From Pollenia angustigena (taxonomy: Eukaryota; Arthropoda; Insecta; Diptera; Polleniidae): a stretch of 64,000 bases of DNA. The stretch spans positions 279,230,067 to 279,294,066 of the forward strand of contig OV884056.1 in the NCBI GenBank assembly GCA_930367215.1, given 5' to 3'. A program made the position numbers and the translations under genes. Of this stretch, positions 1 to 11,842 are shown piece after piece (position 1 is the first letter of the stretch; each line of letters begins with the position of its first letter). The notes beneath the pieces were generated by a model. The model worked only from the letters and a program-made list of their open reading frames with translations. It had not been told where the DNA came from and did no database searches.

Positions 1-640
1 AAAAAAAAAAAAAAAAAAAAATATTTAAACCGACAAAAAAAAATAAAATCCAACATTTTTTCTCAACCAATGAGCCGCAATTATCGTGTGTATACAGTGT
101 CGGTGTAATGTTTGTTTATTTTAATGTCTGCTCTTTTTCTAAAAAAAAAACATCAATAAAAACATTTCAGAAAAAACTCCAACACTCAACACTTTTTCCC
201 ACTCAGCCCCCCCTTTTAAAATCAATCCAAAATGCGTATGTAACAAAAAAATACACCCGCTCATCAATGGAGTTGACGAATGGCTGTATGGACAGACGGA
301 CTGACAGATTGCTAGAACAGAGTAGGACGTTTGGATGGTTGAATGTTGATGATGTTCAATAACAAAAACAGTGGCAGTATTTGATGAATTACTGCGCTAC
401 TATTTACATTGGCTCCTCTGGTTTTTGGGGTTTAAAAATTCAGTTACGTTTTTTTTTATTTATTGAAGGGCATTTATTTGTTTTTCTTGCCTCAATGTTG
501 AGAATTTTTTTTTTCAAACATCTTTTCTTGCTTTACAGATGATGTTTTATGTTTCGTTTCATTGCCGTTTTTATGTGATACACTTCATGGCACTTAAATT
601 ATTTAAAGCGGGGGGCCCCCTGCTACAGGCAGAGAAATTA
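1..640. other. AT-rich sequence, no gene
   Basis: The window opens on a run of A. Codon-like patterns in this stretch are short and low-complexity. A GC spike at 609-621 (GGGGGGCCCCC) is followed by a phrase that recurs near 1087. I see no gene, RNA or complete mobile element. Confidence 0.5.
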
Positions 641-2745
641 TTTAAATTTGGTGACTACCAAATTTATAAGATAATTGTAAATTGTTTTAGATAAATGAAA
701 CACCTACTTTAATCGAATCATTAGATTCTAATGGTAAATTTTTACCAATAACATCGCAAATTTGTCTTGAAATTTTTTCCGTTATCGACAACTCAGAAGT
801 TTTCTTAAAGAATTCTGTCATGTTATCGATAACTCAGATATTTCATAGAAAACGTTGTAGTTGCATTGAAAACTTAAAAATTTGCCGAAATGTAGTTGTA
901 TTTAAAACTTACAAAGGTTTTTGCGAAAAATTTGGTGTAATTAGTTTATGAGTTTTTTCTTGAACTGTTCATGGTTTTTAATCCAAATTTTATAATTTTT
1001 TATTTTTATGAAGAAAGGAAAAATTTGCAATTTAATTGAAAACTTAAACATTTTTAAAGAAAACTGTCATTGCATTTAAAATATTTTGGGGGGCCCCAGT
1101 TTTAGGCGCAGAAATTATTTTCGTAAGGTACTTCAATCTCAGGGCAACATTTTTTTCATGTTGTTTTAGTTCAAAACCCGATGACTTTGACATTATCGTT
1201 TAAAATTTATATACAATTTTAATAATAAAAAAATGTTGCATTGTTATCGGTAACTTAAACATTTTCATAGAAAATTTAGTGATGTTATCAATGAGTTAGA
1301 AATTCTTACAAAAAATTTGGCACGTTGTCGATTATTCTAACATTTTTGGAGAAAATTCTAATTGTTATTTAAAACTTAAAACTTTTTATAGAATGTATAG
1401 AATCACAGATCTATCGGGTGATTTAGGAAAGTTTAAAAAAAAACACATAAAATTCAGAAAAATGCATGAAATCTTTATTTGAATCGATAGTACGGTCCAT
1501 ATAACTTAATGTTTGAAGATTATTTCATGCAAATGTTGAACGTGACTGCGCCTCAAATGGTCCGTCCGCTTACTCCAGTTTTGGCATACTCTTTCCAACA
1601 TTTCGGCCGGTATCTCATGAATAAATGCTTCAATTTTGTCTTCCAATGCATCAATTGAAGCGGGCATGTGTATAAAGAAATGAGCTTTAACATAGCCCCA
1701 CAAAAAATAGTCTAAAGGCATTAAATTGCAAGATCTAGGCGGCCAATTGACCGGTCCCGAACTCGCCTCTCAATAAGTCCATTGTTAAGCGTGCTGTGTG
1801 GCATGTGGCACCGTCTTGCTCGATAGCTTAAAAATTTGTATATATACAATGTGTTATTGTTGTCCCGATAACTCAAGAATTTTCATAAAAAAGGTTGCAA
1901 TGTTATCGATAAAATTCAACAGAAAATTTTGTAATGCTATCCATTTATAGAAATTTTGTGATGCTATCAATAAGTTAGAACTTTTTACATGAAATTTTGC
2001 CTGTTATCGATAGTTATAAAATTTTCGGAGAATAATTTGAATTAAGATTTGAAACTTAAAATTTTTTATAAAAAATATTCCGAAGATATTGATAACTCAC
2101 AATTTTCACAGATGTTATATCGATGTTATCGATAACTTACAAAGTTAAATAGAGAATGTTTAAGTGTTGTCCCGATAACTCATTACATTGAAAATATAAC
2201 AATGCTATCGAAAAATTTTAACAGATTTTAATATTATCGAAAACTTAAAATATGAAATTTTGCGATGTTTTCATTGCCTACAAATTGTAAAAAGAAATAT
2301 TTGCAATATTATCAAGAGCTAAGAAAATTTTCATATATAATCTAACAATGTTATCAATTATTAACGATTTTACGATGTTAGCTCTCAAATTTTAACTAAA
2401 TATTTTTCTATGTTTTTTGTTTATAGACAACCTTTAAACAAAAAAAAATTCCCTTAAAAGAGTTCTCTGTTATAGAGATTTTTTAAAAAACTCCTTTTTT
2501 GTTATCGATAACTGATATTCTTTTATAGAAATTTTGGATATTTTTCCCTTTTAAAATGTTCCAAAAAATATTTAATTTAATCGGTAACTAATAAACTTGT
2601 TTGTTTGTTTATATATGTTTTCCTGTTTGCATTTTAATTCCATATTATCAATAACTGTTAAAATTTCATGATTTTTTTTGTATTTGTTACCGATAACTAA
2701 CAATTTTCATTAGAAATGTGTATGTCACAAATAACAGCTAAGAGT
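640..2745 (+). repeat. Degenerate 41-bp satellite, block 1
   Basis: Imperfect repeats of about 41 bp recur here. The recognisable core is GCGATGTTATCGATAACT, followed by CACAAATTTTCATAGAAAA. Monomers are strongly diverged, and many keep TATCGATA or ATCGATAA. The block is interrupted by a mariner relic at about 1480-1830. It reads in the same orientation as the four later blocks in the window. This is seen directly in the sequence; the satellite label is inference from periodicity. Confidence 0.7.
1506..1822 (-). pseudogene. Mariner-type transposase fragment (DD41D-like)
   Basis: The C-terminal part of an IS630-Tc1-mariner transposase lies on the minus strand. The uninterrupted 71-codon piece starts with PLDYFLWGYVK and ends in HLHEIIFKH, the usual end of this transposase group. 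Upstream on the same strand, in another frame, are EQDGATCHTAR (second catalytic Asp) and NWPPRSC. A frameshift and a deletion separate the two parts, and the whole N-terminal half is missing. The third catalytic residue (the D in PLDYF) is retained. It sits inside the satellite block, so it inserted there or was carried with it. It cannot encode an active enzyme. Confidence 0.85.
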
Positions 2746-3740
2746 ATTTATATTTAAATAGTTTCAGCCTCACTTTATGGTCCTTCGAATCAACACAAAA
2801 TAAATGCTCTTTACAAACTCATGCCTTTTGTTCTTTCAGTGTTCTGTTGTGGTATTGAGCATTCTTCATCTTAGCTTCAATAAGTATTGATTTTGTTTTT
2901 GTTAGGTTGTTATTAATGATTGATTTTTTTGTAATTTTTGCCCATTCTTTCCCATAAAATGGTTATGCCTTTGAAGTATTTTAGCTTTACAACTCTGACT
3001 GACCATAAACGCACGTTCAAACATATTCCGTCATACAAATGAACACATGAATACGAGTGGATTTATGTTGTTGGGTTTTTGCAGTCATTTGTGTATGCAC
3101 TCTAAAGTAAATGGTTGAAGAAGTTCAATACGTGCGTGCAATTATGGACAAATTGTTTCGAAGATGAATTGCATTGCATACATGATGCATTTTAAGTATG
3201 TTTTTTTTTTTAATTGTATTGTTGTAGTAGTTTTGCGTTGGCATTGCATTGAAGTCTATTTGTTTTCGTTGCCACTGATTATGTTTTTTATGCCACATCA
3301 TCGGCAATAGCAACAGAAACTTACCTTCCCGTTTCGCTCTTTCTTTCTCTCCATCCACCCACACAACGTAATTACTTACATTCCATTTGAAAGTTTTTAA
3401 TTGATTTTGTCGCCGGGATAAAAACCGGCATTTTTATTGATTTTTACATTACAGCATTCAATTGATTACAGTAATTTATTTTCAAGAGCCACGCAATTAA
3501 CGACAAAAAAAAAACGTTGTATTTAAAGTCAACAAATGAGTTGTGTTATTTTGTTGTTAAATGTCGCTGATGCTGGAGGATTTTTTTCGTGTTTTATTAT
3601 TCTTCGACCAAACCGCATGACTTTTTATTTTAATTATTTAAACAATTCTTTGCGTACAATGTAAAGGAGTGCTTTGTTCGATTTGAAGTAAATCTTTAGT
3701 AACTTAACATTAAGAGCAAATTTTTAGATACAAAACTGTT
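2746..3740. other. AT-rich spacer, no gene
   Basis: Moderately AT-rich DNA with no satellite core, no long open frame and no terminal-repeat pair that I could recognise. A poly-T run sits at 3203-3213. Confidence 0.4.
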
Positions 3741-3754
3741 ATTAAAGCAAAATG

Positions 3755-3905
3755 GTTTAAAGATATTAGGGTTACTTTAACCACATTATTGTCACCCGCA
3801 ACCATACAACGATTAAATTAGTCTTCCATCAAGAAGTCATAACCATCTTATGTTTGCCTCCGACCATGTTATGGTTAACAATAACATAAATTTGTTTATA
3901 ACTTA
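3755..3905 (+). repeat. Diverged relative of the fold-back element inner arm
   Basis: The stretch has the phrases ATTGTCACCCGCAACCAT and TTAAATTAGTCTTC, plus paired ACCAT..ATGGT motifs. The same order occurs in the arms of the fold-back elements near 38.05 kb, 38.75 kb and 39.5 kb (TTGTCGCCGACAACCAT, GGTTAAATTAGTTTCTTG). It is a solo, decayed copy of that internal segment. Confidence 0.45.
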
Positions 3906-4019
3906 ATATAGTTTTATTCTTTTCCAACTTTTACATGTTTTATATGATTGCTGGAATGTGCGGACGGGAAAAGGGTGTGGATTTAAGGTTTTTAAAGCCT
4001 ATATCGTGCAAAACTTAAT

Positions 4020-4790
4020 AAATGAATTGGTTTTAAACAGTGTTCGAAACTGTTCGGCTCACACACCCAGGAACGATATCTATTTTTTAGTGTTTGTGTA
4101 GACGAACACAACCCTTAAAACCGTTCGTAACAATTTTCAAGAAAGAGCCAAACATTATATATTGTTCTGTTCTTCGTTGAAAACAGAACAATTGTAGTGA
4201 TACTGTAGAAAAACATTATATTTTAATGTTTCTTTTTTGATATTGATAAAGAAATGAGCAAACAAAAAATTTTAGCAACGAATGCACGACGAACAGCTCG
4301 TGTGTATTGTATATATGTTTTGTTTGTGTAAAATTATTTTGCCATCTTTTATTTTTTTTTTTTTTGTTTCTGTAAAAAAATGTTTGGCTGTTTTTTACCA
4401 GCCAAAAGGGCACTACCCACAACAGAACGAACATTAATGAGCTGAACCGAACACAATGAAGTTTGTGGTTTTTTTTTTCAAAAAACCCGAAAGGAATTAA
4501 ATGTTCACATCTTTTTGTTGAGTTGGCTAAGAACTGTAGTTTTTTTGTGTTCGAAAATGGCAAACAAGGAAACGTTATTTGTTTTAATGATTTACTACAC
4601 AAATACTATTAGCGTTTTTGTTTTGTTTACAAATATACCGAACCGAACACTAAGGAGCGACATTTACTGTTTAGTTTCGAATACTTTTTTAAAATTTTAT
4701 CACTCAAAAGCCAAGATTTTTTAGTTTTTTTGTGCTTGTTATTTCCTTATTAGCAATATCAAGCAAATAATTGCAGAACTTTAACCGCGT
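4020..4790 (+). repeat. Dispersed repeat, copy 1 (inverted copy near 44.7-45.2 kb)
   Basis: This unit recurs in reverse complement at about 44690-45205. Shared landmarks are GTGTTCGAAAATGGCAAACA with AACGTTATTT, the phrase around CACTAAGGAGCGA, the AACACAATGAAGTTTGTGG stretch, and the ATTATATTTTAATGTTTC end. It has no open frame that looks coding. Frequent TTCGAACAC/GTGTTCGAA words may be subterminal repeats of a non-autonomous DNA element. I did not find clean terminal repeats. Confidence 0.5.
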
Positions 4791-4799
4791 TTTTAGATA

Positions 4800-5195
4800 A
4801 AGTTCACAAACAATTCGATAACCTACAAAAAAAAATATATTATTTGCATTCCATTCCTTTTATTTAGTGAACTCAAAATCAATCCTTTTTTTAGCCATAA
4901 TCAAAAACACTCTATCAATTTCAATTCCCAATGGGCCAATATTATATTGCACTCCCATTCAAACTGTGTAATGTTGTGGCAAATATCACATTTCATCATT
5001 AAATTGTATGTTCAATACATATTTGTTTGATTTTTTTCATCATAAACAACATATTTTTTATTACTACAATTTTTTTATTGTTGTTTAACAAATAAAATAT
5101 TCATAAGTTTTGGTATTGTATATTACAATATATTTCTCGTGGAACATGATAAATGTACACACGGTTTCACAACAACCCAGAGAAATGTTTGTGAT
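4800..5195. other. AT-rich spacer, no gene
   Basis: No repeat core, open frame or terminal repeats recognised. Confidence 0.4.
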
Positions 5196-5199
5196 TTTT

Positions 5200-6110
5200 G
5201 ATTTCTTCATTGGTTGCAAAAAAAAAATCTTAAATATTTTTACATCCTGCAACGTTTTTCATATTTTCCGGTTTAAAATTTTGTTTTCATTATTTTTTTC
5301 ACAGAAAATTTTGCGATGTTATCTATAACAGAAAATTTTTAAAGAAAAAATTATGCGATATCCTCTATAAGGTTTAAAATCTAATGAAAATTGTGTAAAC
5401 GCATTTGTAACTCAAAAATGTTTGCTGAAAATCGTGCGATGTTATTGATAACTAACCAATTTAAGAAAAAATCGTGCGATATTCTCTATAACGTTTAAAA
5501 TCTAATGGATAATTTTGAAATCGCATTTACACTTCAAACATTTTTGATTTCTTCATTGGTTGCAAAAATAAATTCTTAAATATTTTTAAATACTGCAACG
5601 TTTTTTTTATTTTCCGGTTTAAAAGTTTGTTTTCATTTTTATTTTCAAAGAAAATTTTTCGATGTTGTCTTTAACAGAAAATTTTTAAAGAAAAAATTAT
5701 GCGATATTCTCTATAACTTTTAAAATCTAATGGACAATTGTGAAAACGCATTTATAGCTCAAAAATTGTTGCTGAAAATCGTGCGATGTTATTAAAAACT
5801 AACCAATTTAAGAAAAAATCGTGCGATATTCTCTATAACTTTAATAATCTAATGGATAATTGTGCAATCGCATTTATAGTATAAAAATGTTTGCTGAAAA
5901 TCGTGCGATGTTATTGATAACTAACCAATTTTCATACAAAATGTTTGCATTATTATCAATAACTCAAAAATTTTCTTAAAAAATGTTACGATTGTATAAA
6001 TAACTCATTGGTTTTCTGAGAAAATCTTGCGATCATACAGATAACTCATAGATTTTATTAGACATTTTTACGTAGTGATCCAATACCTTACAAGTTTTCA
6101 TAGAATTAGT
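5200..6110 (+). repeat. 41-bp satellite, block 2a, with a 346-bp duplication
   Basis: Satellite cores such as GCGATGTTATTGATAACTAA recur. A larger unit beginning GATTTCTTCATTGGTTGCAA occurs at 5200 and again at 5546. The same neighbouring phrases follow both times (GCAACGTTTTT, TTTTCCGGTTTAAAA, ATTATGCGATAT), giving a higher-order direct repeat of about 346 bp. Confidence 0.65.
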
Positions 6111-6430
6111 GACACATCACCCAAAGATTTTTTAAAATTCTCCCCTCGTAGTCCCATTTTTGAAAAATTCATAGCTTTTGTGTCTATTTAAATATGGATC
6201 TATCTAGGTTTTAGATTTCATTAAAATCTGTTAGATAGTTTCTGAGAGTAGAAAATGCCTCCAAACTCCCCTCGTGGACCTAGATTTGAAAATATAACTA
6301 TATTTAGCCTACAACCATCTTCACAAAATTGCATTTCTAATTAAACCAGCTTGGATTACATTGGTTGGATTGTTTTAGAGTCTAAAACGGACATAGGAAG
6401 CATTTTTTTGTATTTTATATATGTATGATC
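6110..6430. other. Non-satellite insertion in block 2
   Basis: About 320 bp without the satellite core separates two halves of block 2. It has two related phrases, CTCCCCTCGTAGTCCCA and CTCCCCTCGTGGACCTA, resembling the bodies of mini-me-like elements elsewhere in the window. No ends are identified. Confidence 0.35.
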
Positions 6431-7785
6431 TTGCAATATTTTCGATAACTTATAAATTTTTTATAGCAAATCTTGCAATGAACTCATAAATTTTCTAACA
6501 TTCATATTCGATATTATTAACAACTTGCGATGTTATTAACAAGTCACAAATTGTACAGGAAATAATTCAATGATAATACTTATATAAAAATATTCTTAGA
6601 ACATTTTGCGATGTTATCAATAATTGAGAAATTATGCTCTATTTCTAATAACTCATTGCTATGTTTTAAATACTCTTAGAATATTTTGCGGTGCTGTCAA
6701 TAACTTAAAAATATTCTTAGAATATTTTACTATGTTATTAATAACTTAAAAATATTCTTAGAGCATTTTGCGATGTTATCAATAATTGAGAAATTATGCT
6801 CTATTTCTAATAACTCATTGCTATGTTTTAAATACTCTTAGAATATTTTGCGGTGCTGTCAATAACTTAAAAATATTCTTAGAATATTTTACTATGTTAT
6901 TAATAACTTAAAAATATTCTTAGAATATTTTACGATGTTATTAATAACTTAAAACTATTCTTAGAACATTTTGCTATGTTATCAATAATTGAGAAATTAT
7001 GCACTTTTTTTAATAACTCATTGCTATTTTTATAATATTCTTACAATATTTTGCGATGTTAAAAATAGTCTTACAATATTTTGCGATGTTAAAAATATTC
7101 CTAGCATATTTTGCAATGTTATCAGTAACGTAAAAATATTCTTAGAATATTTTGCGATGTTATAAATTATTAAGAAATTATGCACAATCATTACTAACTC
7201 ATTGCTATGTTTTTAAAAGCTGACATATTTTCTTGGAAAGTTTTGCATATTTATCAATAACTCCAAAATTTTCCTAGACATCTGGCGAAATCAGACCTGG
7301 GACTCTGCAAAAATCCAAAATTTAGATTTTTACAATCGCTTGCGATCGTGGCTTACCAGTGATCTTATCTGATATTACGGGAGTTAGTTAACTTAAATTA
7401 GTAAACTTCTTGTGGGATATGGTTTCTGTCAGTAAAGAAGATTGTTTCGGCGGAAGTTTAACTTTTTCGTTGGAAAGATTTATCGGGGATCAGTTTGTGA
7501 TTGTGGTGTATCCTGAAAATCCCACATAATATTCCTAAAAACAAATTCTATGTTATCGATAGCTCATTACGTTTCTTAAAAAACACATCGATAACTCAGC
7601 AATTTATAAAGAGTATCTTGCGATGTTACAAATAAGTCACAAAATGTTTATAACATAGTTCGATGATATCGATAACATTTTTTTTTTAGAAAATTTTGTA
7701 ACTAAGAATTTTCTAAAAGAAAATTGTGCACAAATTGTCTAAAAAAATCTTGCGATGTTATCGCTAACTTACTTTAGTCAGCTCA
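6430..7785 (+). repeat. 41-bp satellite, block 2b, with a 162-bp higher-order unit
   Basis: Here the monomer often reads AAAAATATTCTTAGAATATT followed by TTGCGATGTTAT. A four-monomer higher-order unit is visible. The phrase GCGATGTTATCAATAATTGA starts at 6608 and recurs at 6770, 162 bp later. A third related copy follows at 6973 (203 bp, one extra monomer). The stretch 7275-7510 does not show the core and may be a small insertion. Confidence 0.7.
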
Positions 7786-9830
7786 ATACTTCACTGGGTT
7801 CTTGCAATTATTACCATTGAACAAGTGAAATACATGTATTTATTTGAAAAAAAAAAGAAAAAAATAATACTTTTGCTCTTATATTCACATCAAAATACAA
7901 ATAAGTCCTTTTAAAGTTTTATTAAATATTTGTATTTATTTATATTTTTCTTTTTTTTATATATTTATTATTGTGCATTCTGTTTTATATGCATGCAAAA
8001 ATATACAATTTAATCACTATTTTTTTATATTTATTTATATGAATTTTTGTTCTTCAACATTTTTTTTTTATGTTTCTGTTCATTTTAATGTATTTTATGA
8101 TTTTTTTTTTTTTTTTTTTCATTTCATAGTTTTTTTTTTTACAACAGTCTGCACTGACGTCTGACTTTAAGGGTCGTTTTGTTGCTATTATTATATTGTT
8201 GCTTAACTGCTGATATTGCAGCGAATGCATAAATGTTTGTATATATAGCAATTGAAATTCAGCTGAATATCCTATTAAATATGAAATTGTATTCGCATGT
8301 TGCATATGCAGCATATAAAAATCAACAATTGTTCTGTTAAAAACGTTTTGTAATTTTTTTTCTTTGCCAGTTAAATTCGTAAAAAGATCTAATGTTGTTA
8401 AAGGAATTGTTATATTTTTCAAATTATTGGCACAATTGATATTAAAAAGGGAAGAAGAAACTTTATAAGTATTAAAGATTTTTAGAAAATTTAATTCAAA
8501 ATGTTTGAAAATAAAATTATATAGATATTTAAATTTATTATTTTGTAGTTATTCAATTTTACCCTAAAACAAAAACTCAGTTAATGGTCCTTTTTGGAAG
8601 GTCCATTTCCATTTCATATGAACTATTTACTTTAATGTTTGTAAAACCTTTTTGAAGTAATTTAAACTTTTTGCCAAAGAAATATCATTTAAAATCTGCC
8701 ATAAAATTCAATACAAAATTGTTGTTCTTGTGCCAACTGCCATAAAATTGGGGTTCGAAGGACCACAACAGTATGTTAAACAAAACAAAGAAATGTCAAT
8801 TACAATAATGCAAATGACCTTAATGAATTACCTACACATTACATTTTTTTAGTCCAATTTTCCTTTAGCTTTCTTTCTTTCTTGATCCAATTTCTTTTTT
8901 TTTTGTACCTAAATATTTAATGTCAATTTAACAGAGAAACTTGGAAAATACTCGTAAAAGAAGTATTAACAAAAACATTTTATACAAAATTTACCTAATA
9001 CTTTTACAAATATTTAACTTTAGTTTTCAAACAAGAAAAGTTTTTAGCTACCAAGACAATACTTAAACAAAAAGTAAACTACACTCTTCCCATAACACAT
9101 TCACTCATTCCCGCTACTACACCAAGAAAACCCTGACTAGGTGACATTAGAGACAAATTTAACAACCATTTAAAGACATTTTGAAAAACTAATAACTAAA
9201 ACAAATATTAAACTAAGTGTAACCGGCTTACAATACAATATTACAGACTAAAATACAATAAAAGTTGCAAAAAAAAAAAAAACAAACAACCAAAAAAAAA
9301 TCTGAAATTCGTTGCCAAAACGGAAGTAAAACGCGATAGCAATTTACAACGAAAATTGTTTAAAAGAAAATTGTAAATTAAGTTAAAACGATAACAAATG
9401 TTACACAAAACGGAAATTTTACAACAAAAAAAAAACAACAAAAGACAAATAAAACAGAGACAAATGAAAAGTTCACACACTCTACTTTGGAGACCCTTAA
9501 ATAAAATTTGTTGCAAAATGTTGACAACAATACACAATACATAAAGAGGGATACACAAACACACACACAATAATTGTTGTATTAAAAAAAATATAAAGTA
9601 TTGATTTTTATATAAAAACTAAAATGTGTTCCTACAAAACAACAGCGCATAGTAAAACTTTAAAGAGGACATCAAATAAAAAACCAGTTAAATACAATTC
9701 CTTTTCCGTACAAAAAAAAAAAAAAAATTAATAACAACAATAAAGTTTAAAAGTGAAAAATTTAAACGAAACTGGAAGTGCTGCCAGCTTTAAATAAGTG
9801 GCAAGACTGCTTTAAATAAAATTTTATAAA
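7786..9830. other. AT-rich spacer with homopolymer runs, no gene
   Basis: About 2 kb of AT-rich DNA with poly-T runs (8101-8119, 8131-8140) and poly-A runs (9270-9282, 9710-9727). Open frames here are low-complexity and on both strands at once. I see no gene or complete mobile element. Confidence 0.5.
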
Positions 9831-10299
9831 ATAAATTGCGATGTTTCCTTGATTATCCGCAAAATTTTAGTAAAAAACCATTAACGTTATCGATTACTAA
9901 CGAATTTGTTTAAACCATTTTCTTAATGTTAACGATAGCTTACAAATTCTGGAAGAATATTTTTCAATGTTATCGATATTTCTTACATATTTTCAAGGCC
10001 TTAATAATATTAAGAAGTTATCGATAGCTCGAATTTAGCGATTTTATCGGAAAATCAAAAATTGTGACATTAACAACTAACAAATTTTCCTTATTATTCT
10101 TTACGATAACTTACAAATTCTGAAAGAATATTTTTTGATGTTATCGATACCTAGCATATTTCAAGGCCTTAATAATGTTAAAATGTTATCGATAACTCAC
10201 AAATTTGTATAAAAAAACTTATGCAATGTCTTTAATAACTTTAGAATGTTAATAGAAAATCCTGCGATGTTATCGATAACTTAGAAATTGTATTGCTTA
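9831..10299 (+). repeat. 41-bp satellite, block 3a
   Basis: Repeats of the GATGTTATCGATA core, for example at 9970, 10138 and 10268, in the same orientation as blocks 1 and 2. The block stops abruptly at a short inverted-repeat element at 10300. Confidence 0.6.
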
Positions 10300-10551
10300 G
10301 TCTGAGTTCATACGACTTATGTCTTATTGACAAGATTCTTCCTTTTTCTTCTTTGTTTTTTATTTTGTATAGTCGTGCGTATGCATGTGTGCTTTTTTGA
10401 TATTGAAAACAAAAACAAAATTAAACAACGAATGAAAAAGCAAAACGTAAAGACAGTACATGCATCTGTGTACTTGTTTCTTTTCCCCTCGTCCCTCTCG
10501 CCTATAAAGTAGCAATCATGTCAATAAGACATGAGCCATATGAACACAGAC
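10300..10551. mobile_element. MITE inserted in satellite block 3
   Basis: The ends are inverted repeats of about 32 bp. The left reads GTCTGAGTTCATACGACTTA and the right ends TATGAACACAGAC, with the shared inner part ATGTCTTATTGAC. The 252-bp element splits the satellite array cleanly. The target duplication is not clear, so the superfamily is not assigned. Confidence 0.6.
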
Positions 10552-10750
10552 ATACTTCTGCGATTTTATCGGAAAATCAAAAACTTTTGCAATATCATTA
10601 ATAACTAAAAGCGATTTCTAAAGAATTTGTTTAAACCTTTTTTAATGTTAACGATAGCTTACAAATTCTTAAAGAATATTTATCGATGCCTCTGACATAT
10701 TTTCAAGGCCTTAATAATGTTAAATATGTTATTATGCAATGTCTTACAAA
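10552..10750 (+). repeat. 41-bp satellite, block 3b
   Basis: The satellite resumes after the MITE, with GCGATTTTATCGGAAAATC and diverged cores. Confidence 0.5.
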
Positions 10751-10754
10751 TCGA

Positions 10755-10930
10755 GCCCTATTTGCGATTATATCGTAAGCGAAAATTTATCAACATTTTG
10801 TTTTTGTACAGTTGCGGAGAAAAGCCCATCTAAATCAAAATGAAGTGTTACACTACTTAAAAAAAATAATAAAAACCCTTTTTCTGTGAAATTTGCCCTC
10901 TGTCGCTTACGATATAATCGCAAATAGGGC
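10755..10930. mobile_element. 176-bp MITE with perfect 27-bp terminal repeats
   Basis: The left end starts GCCCTATTTGCGATTATATC and the right end is its exact reverse complement over 27 bp. Flanks are TCGA on the left and ACGA on the right, a possible 4-bp target duplication with one mismatch. It has no coding capacity. The perfect terminal repeats suggest a younger insertion than the surrounding satellite. Confidence 0.7.
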
Positions 10931-11300
10931 ACGAAATGTTAATATTAAATCTTGCAATTTTACCGATAACTTAGATTTTTTCTTAAATTAATCTGCCAGT
11001 TTATCGGAAATTCAAAATATCTGTTTATCAAAATAACAATAACTTATTGATAGCTTGGAAATTTTATCAAAAATGTTTAATGAAAAGTTTGCGAAATGTA
11101 AAATGCTCATAAAAAATTTGGGCAATTTAGTCGACAACTAACACATTTTTAAAGAAGTTTTGCGATGTTGCTGATAACTCACAAATTTTCATTGTAAAAC
11201 TGCGATGTTATCTATGATTGAACAGAATATACATTTTTCTCTGTTATCGTACATACTTATAAAACGTAGAATATTTTTTGCTATGTTAAATTTTAAGGAA
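10931..11300 (+). repeat. 41-bp satellite, block 3c
   Basis: Diverged satellite monomers continue (TGCGATGTTGCTGATAACTC, TGCGATGTTATCTATGATT). Confidence 0.5.
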
Positions 11301-11840
11301 AATTTTTATATTAAAACAGAAATGGAACAATATTTTCTTGAGGTTTTTTTTTATCAAACGATTCTTTGATCAAAATCAAAATTTTGTCAAAAGTAGTACA
11401 ATTGTTAGAGAAACTGATGTAACAAAATTGTTCTTATGTTATCGATTACTAGAAAATGTTAATTGTAAAATAAATTTTTGGTACAATTTTTTTTTTTCAA
11501 TCAAATTTAAATTCTCTCCTTTTGTTACTCTTAACAATTTAAATCGTATTGTGGTGTGCGGCCTTCCTAAGACCATAAATCACCAGACCTACTTTATTTA
11601 GCATGGTAAATAAAGTTTACATAGTTATTTTGCAGTTTCTGCTCTGCCATGTTTTTAAAATTTTGTTCGCTTTGTTGTTTTTGTGTTGTAGTGTTTTTGC
11701 AATAACATTTTTTGTTTGTTCTTTTTTTCGGTAGCAACAATATTTTATAACAAATTGTATGAATTTTACAAAGTAACACTTTTTTTAATTAATTGCCAAA
11801 ATGTTGTAAAAGTCATTGTCGTACAACAACAACAACAACA
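11301..11840. other. AT-rich spacer ending in a CAA microsatellite
   Basis: No gene seen. A short CAA repeat lies at 11824-11842. Confidence 0.4.
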
Positions 11841-11842
11841 AC

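Noticed and set aside
4216..4602. Minus-strand frame of 128 codons
   Set aside because: It lies wholly in a dispersed repeat whose second copy at 45 kb has no corresponding open frame.
9241..9570. Minus-strand frame of about 109 codons rich in Phe, Cys and Leu
   Set aside because: The composition is that of AT-rich and poly-T sequence, and a second frame overlaps it. No domain and no flanking signals.
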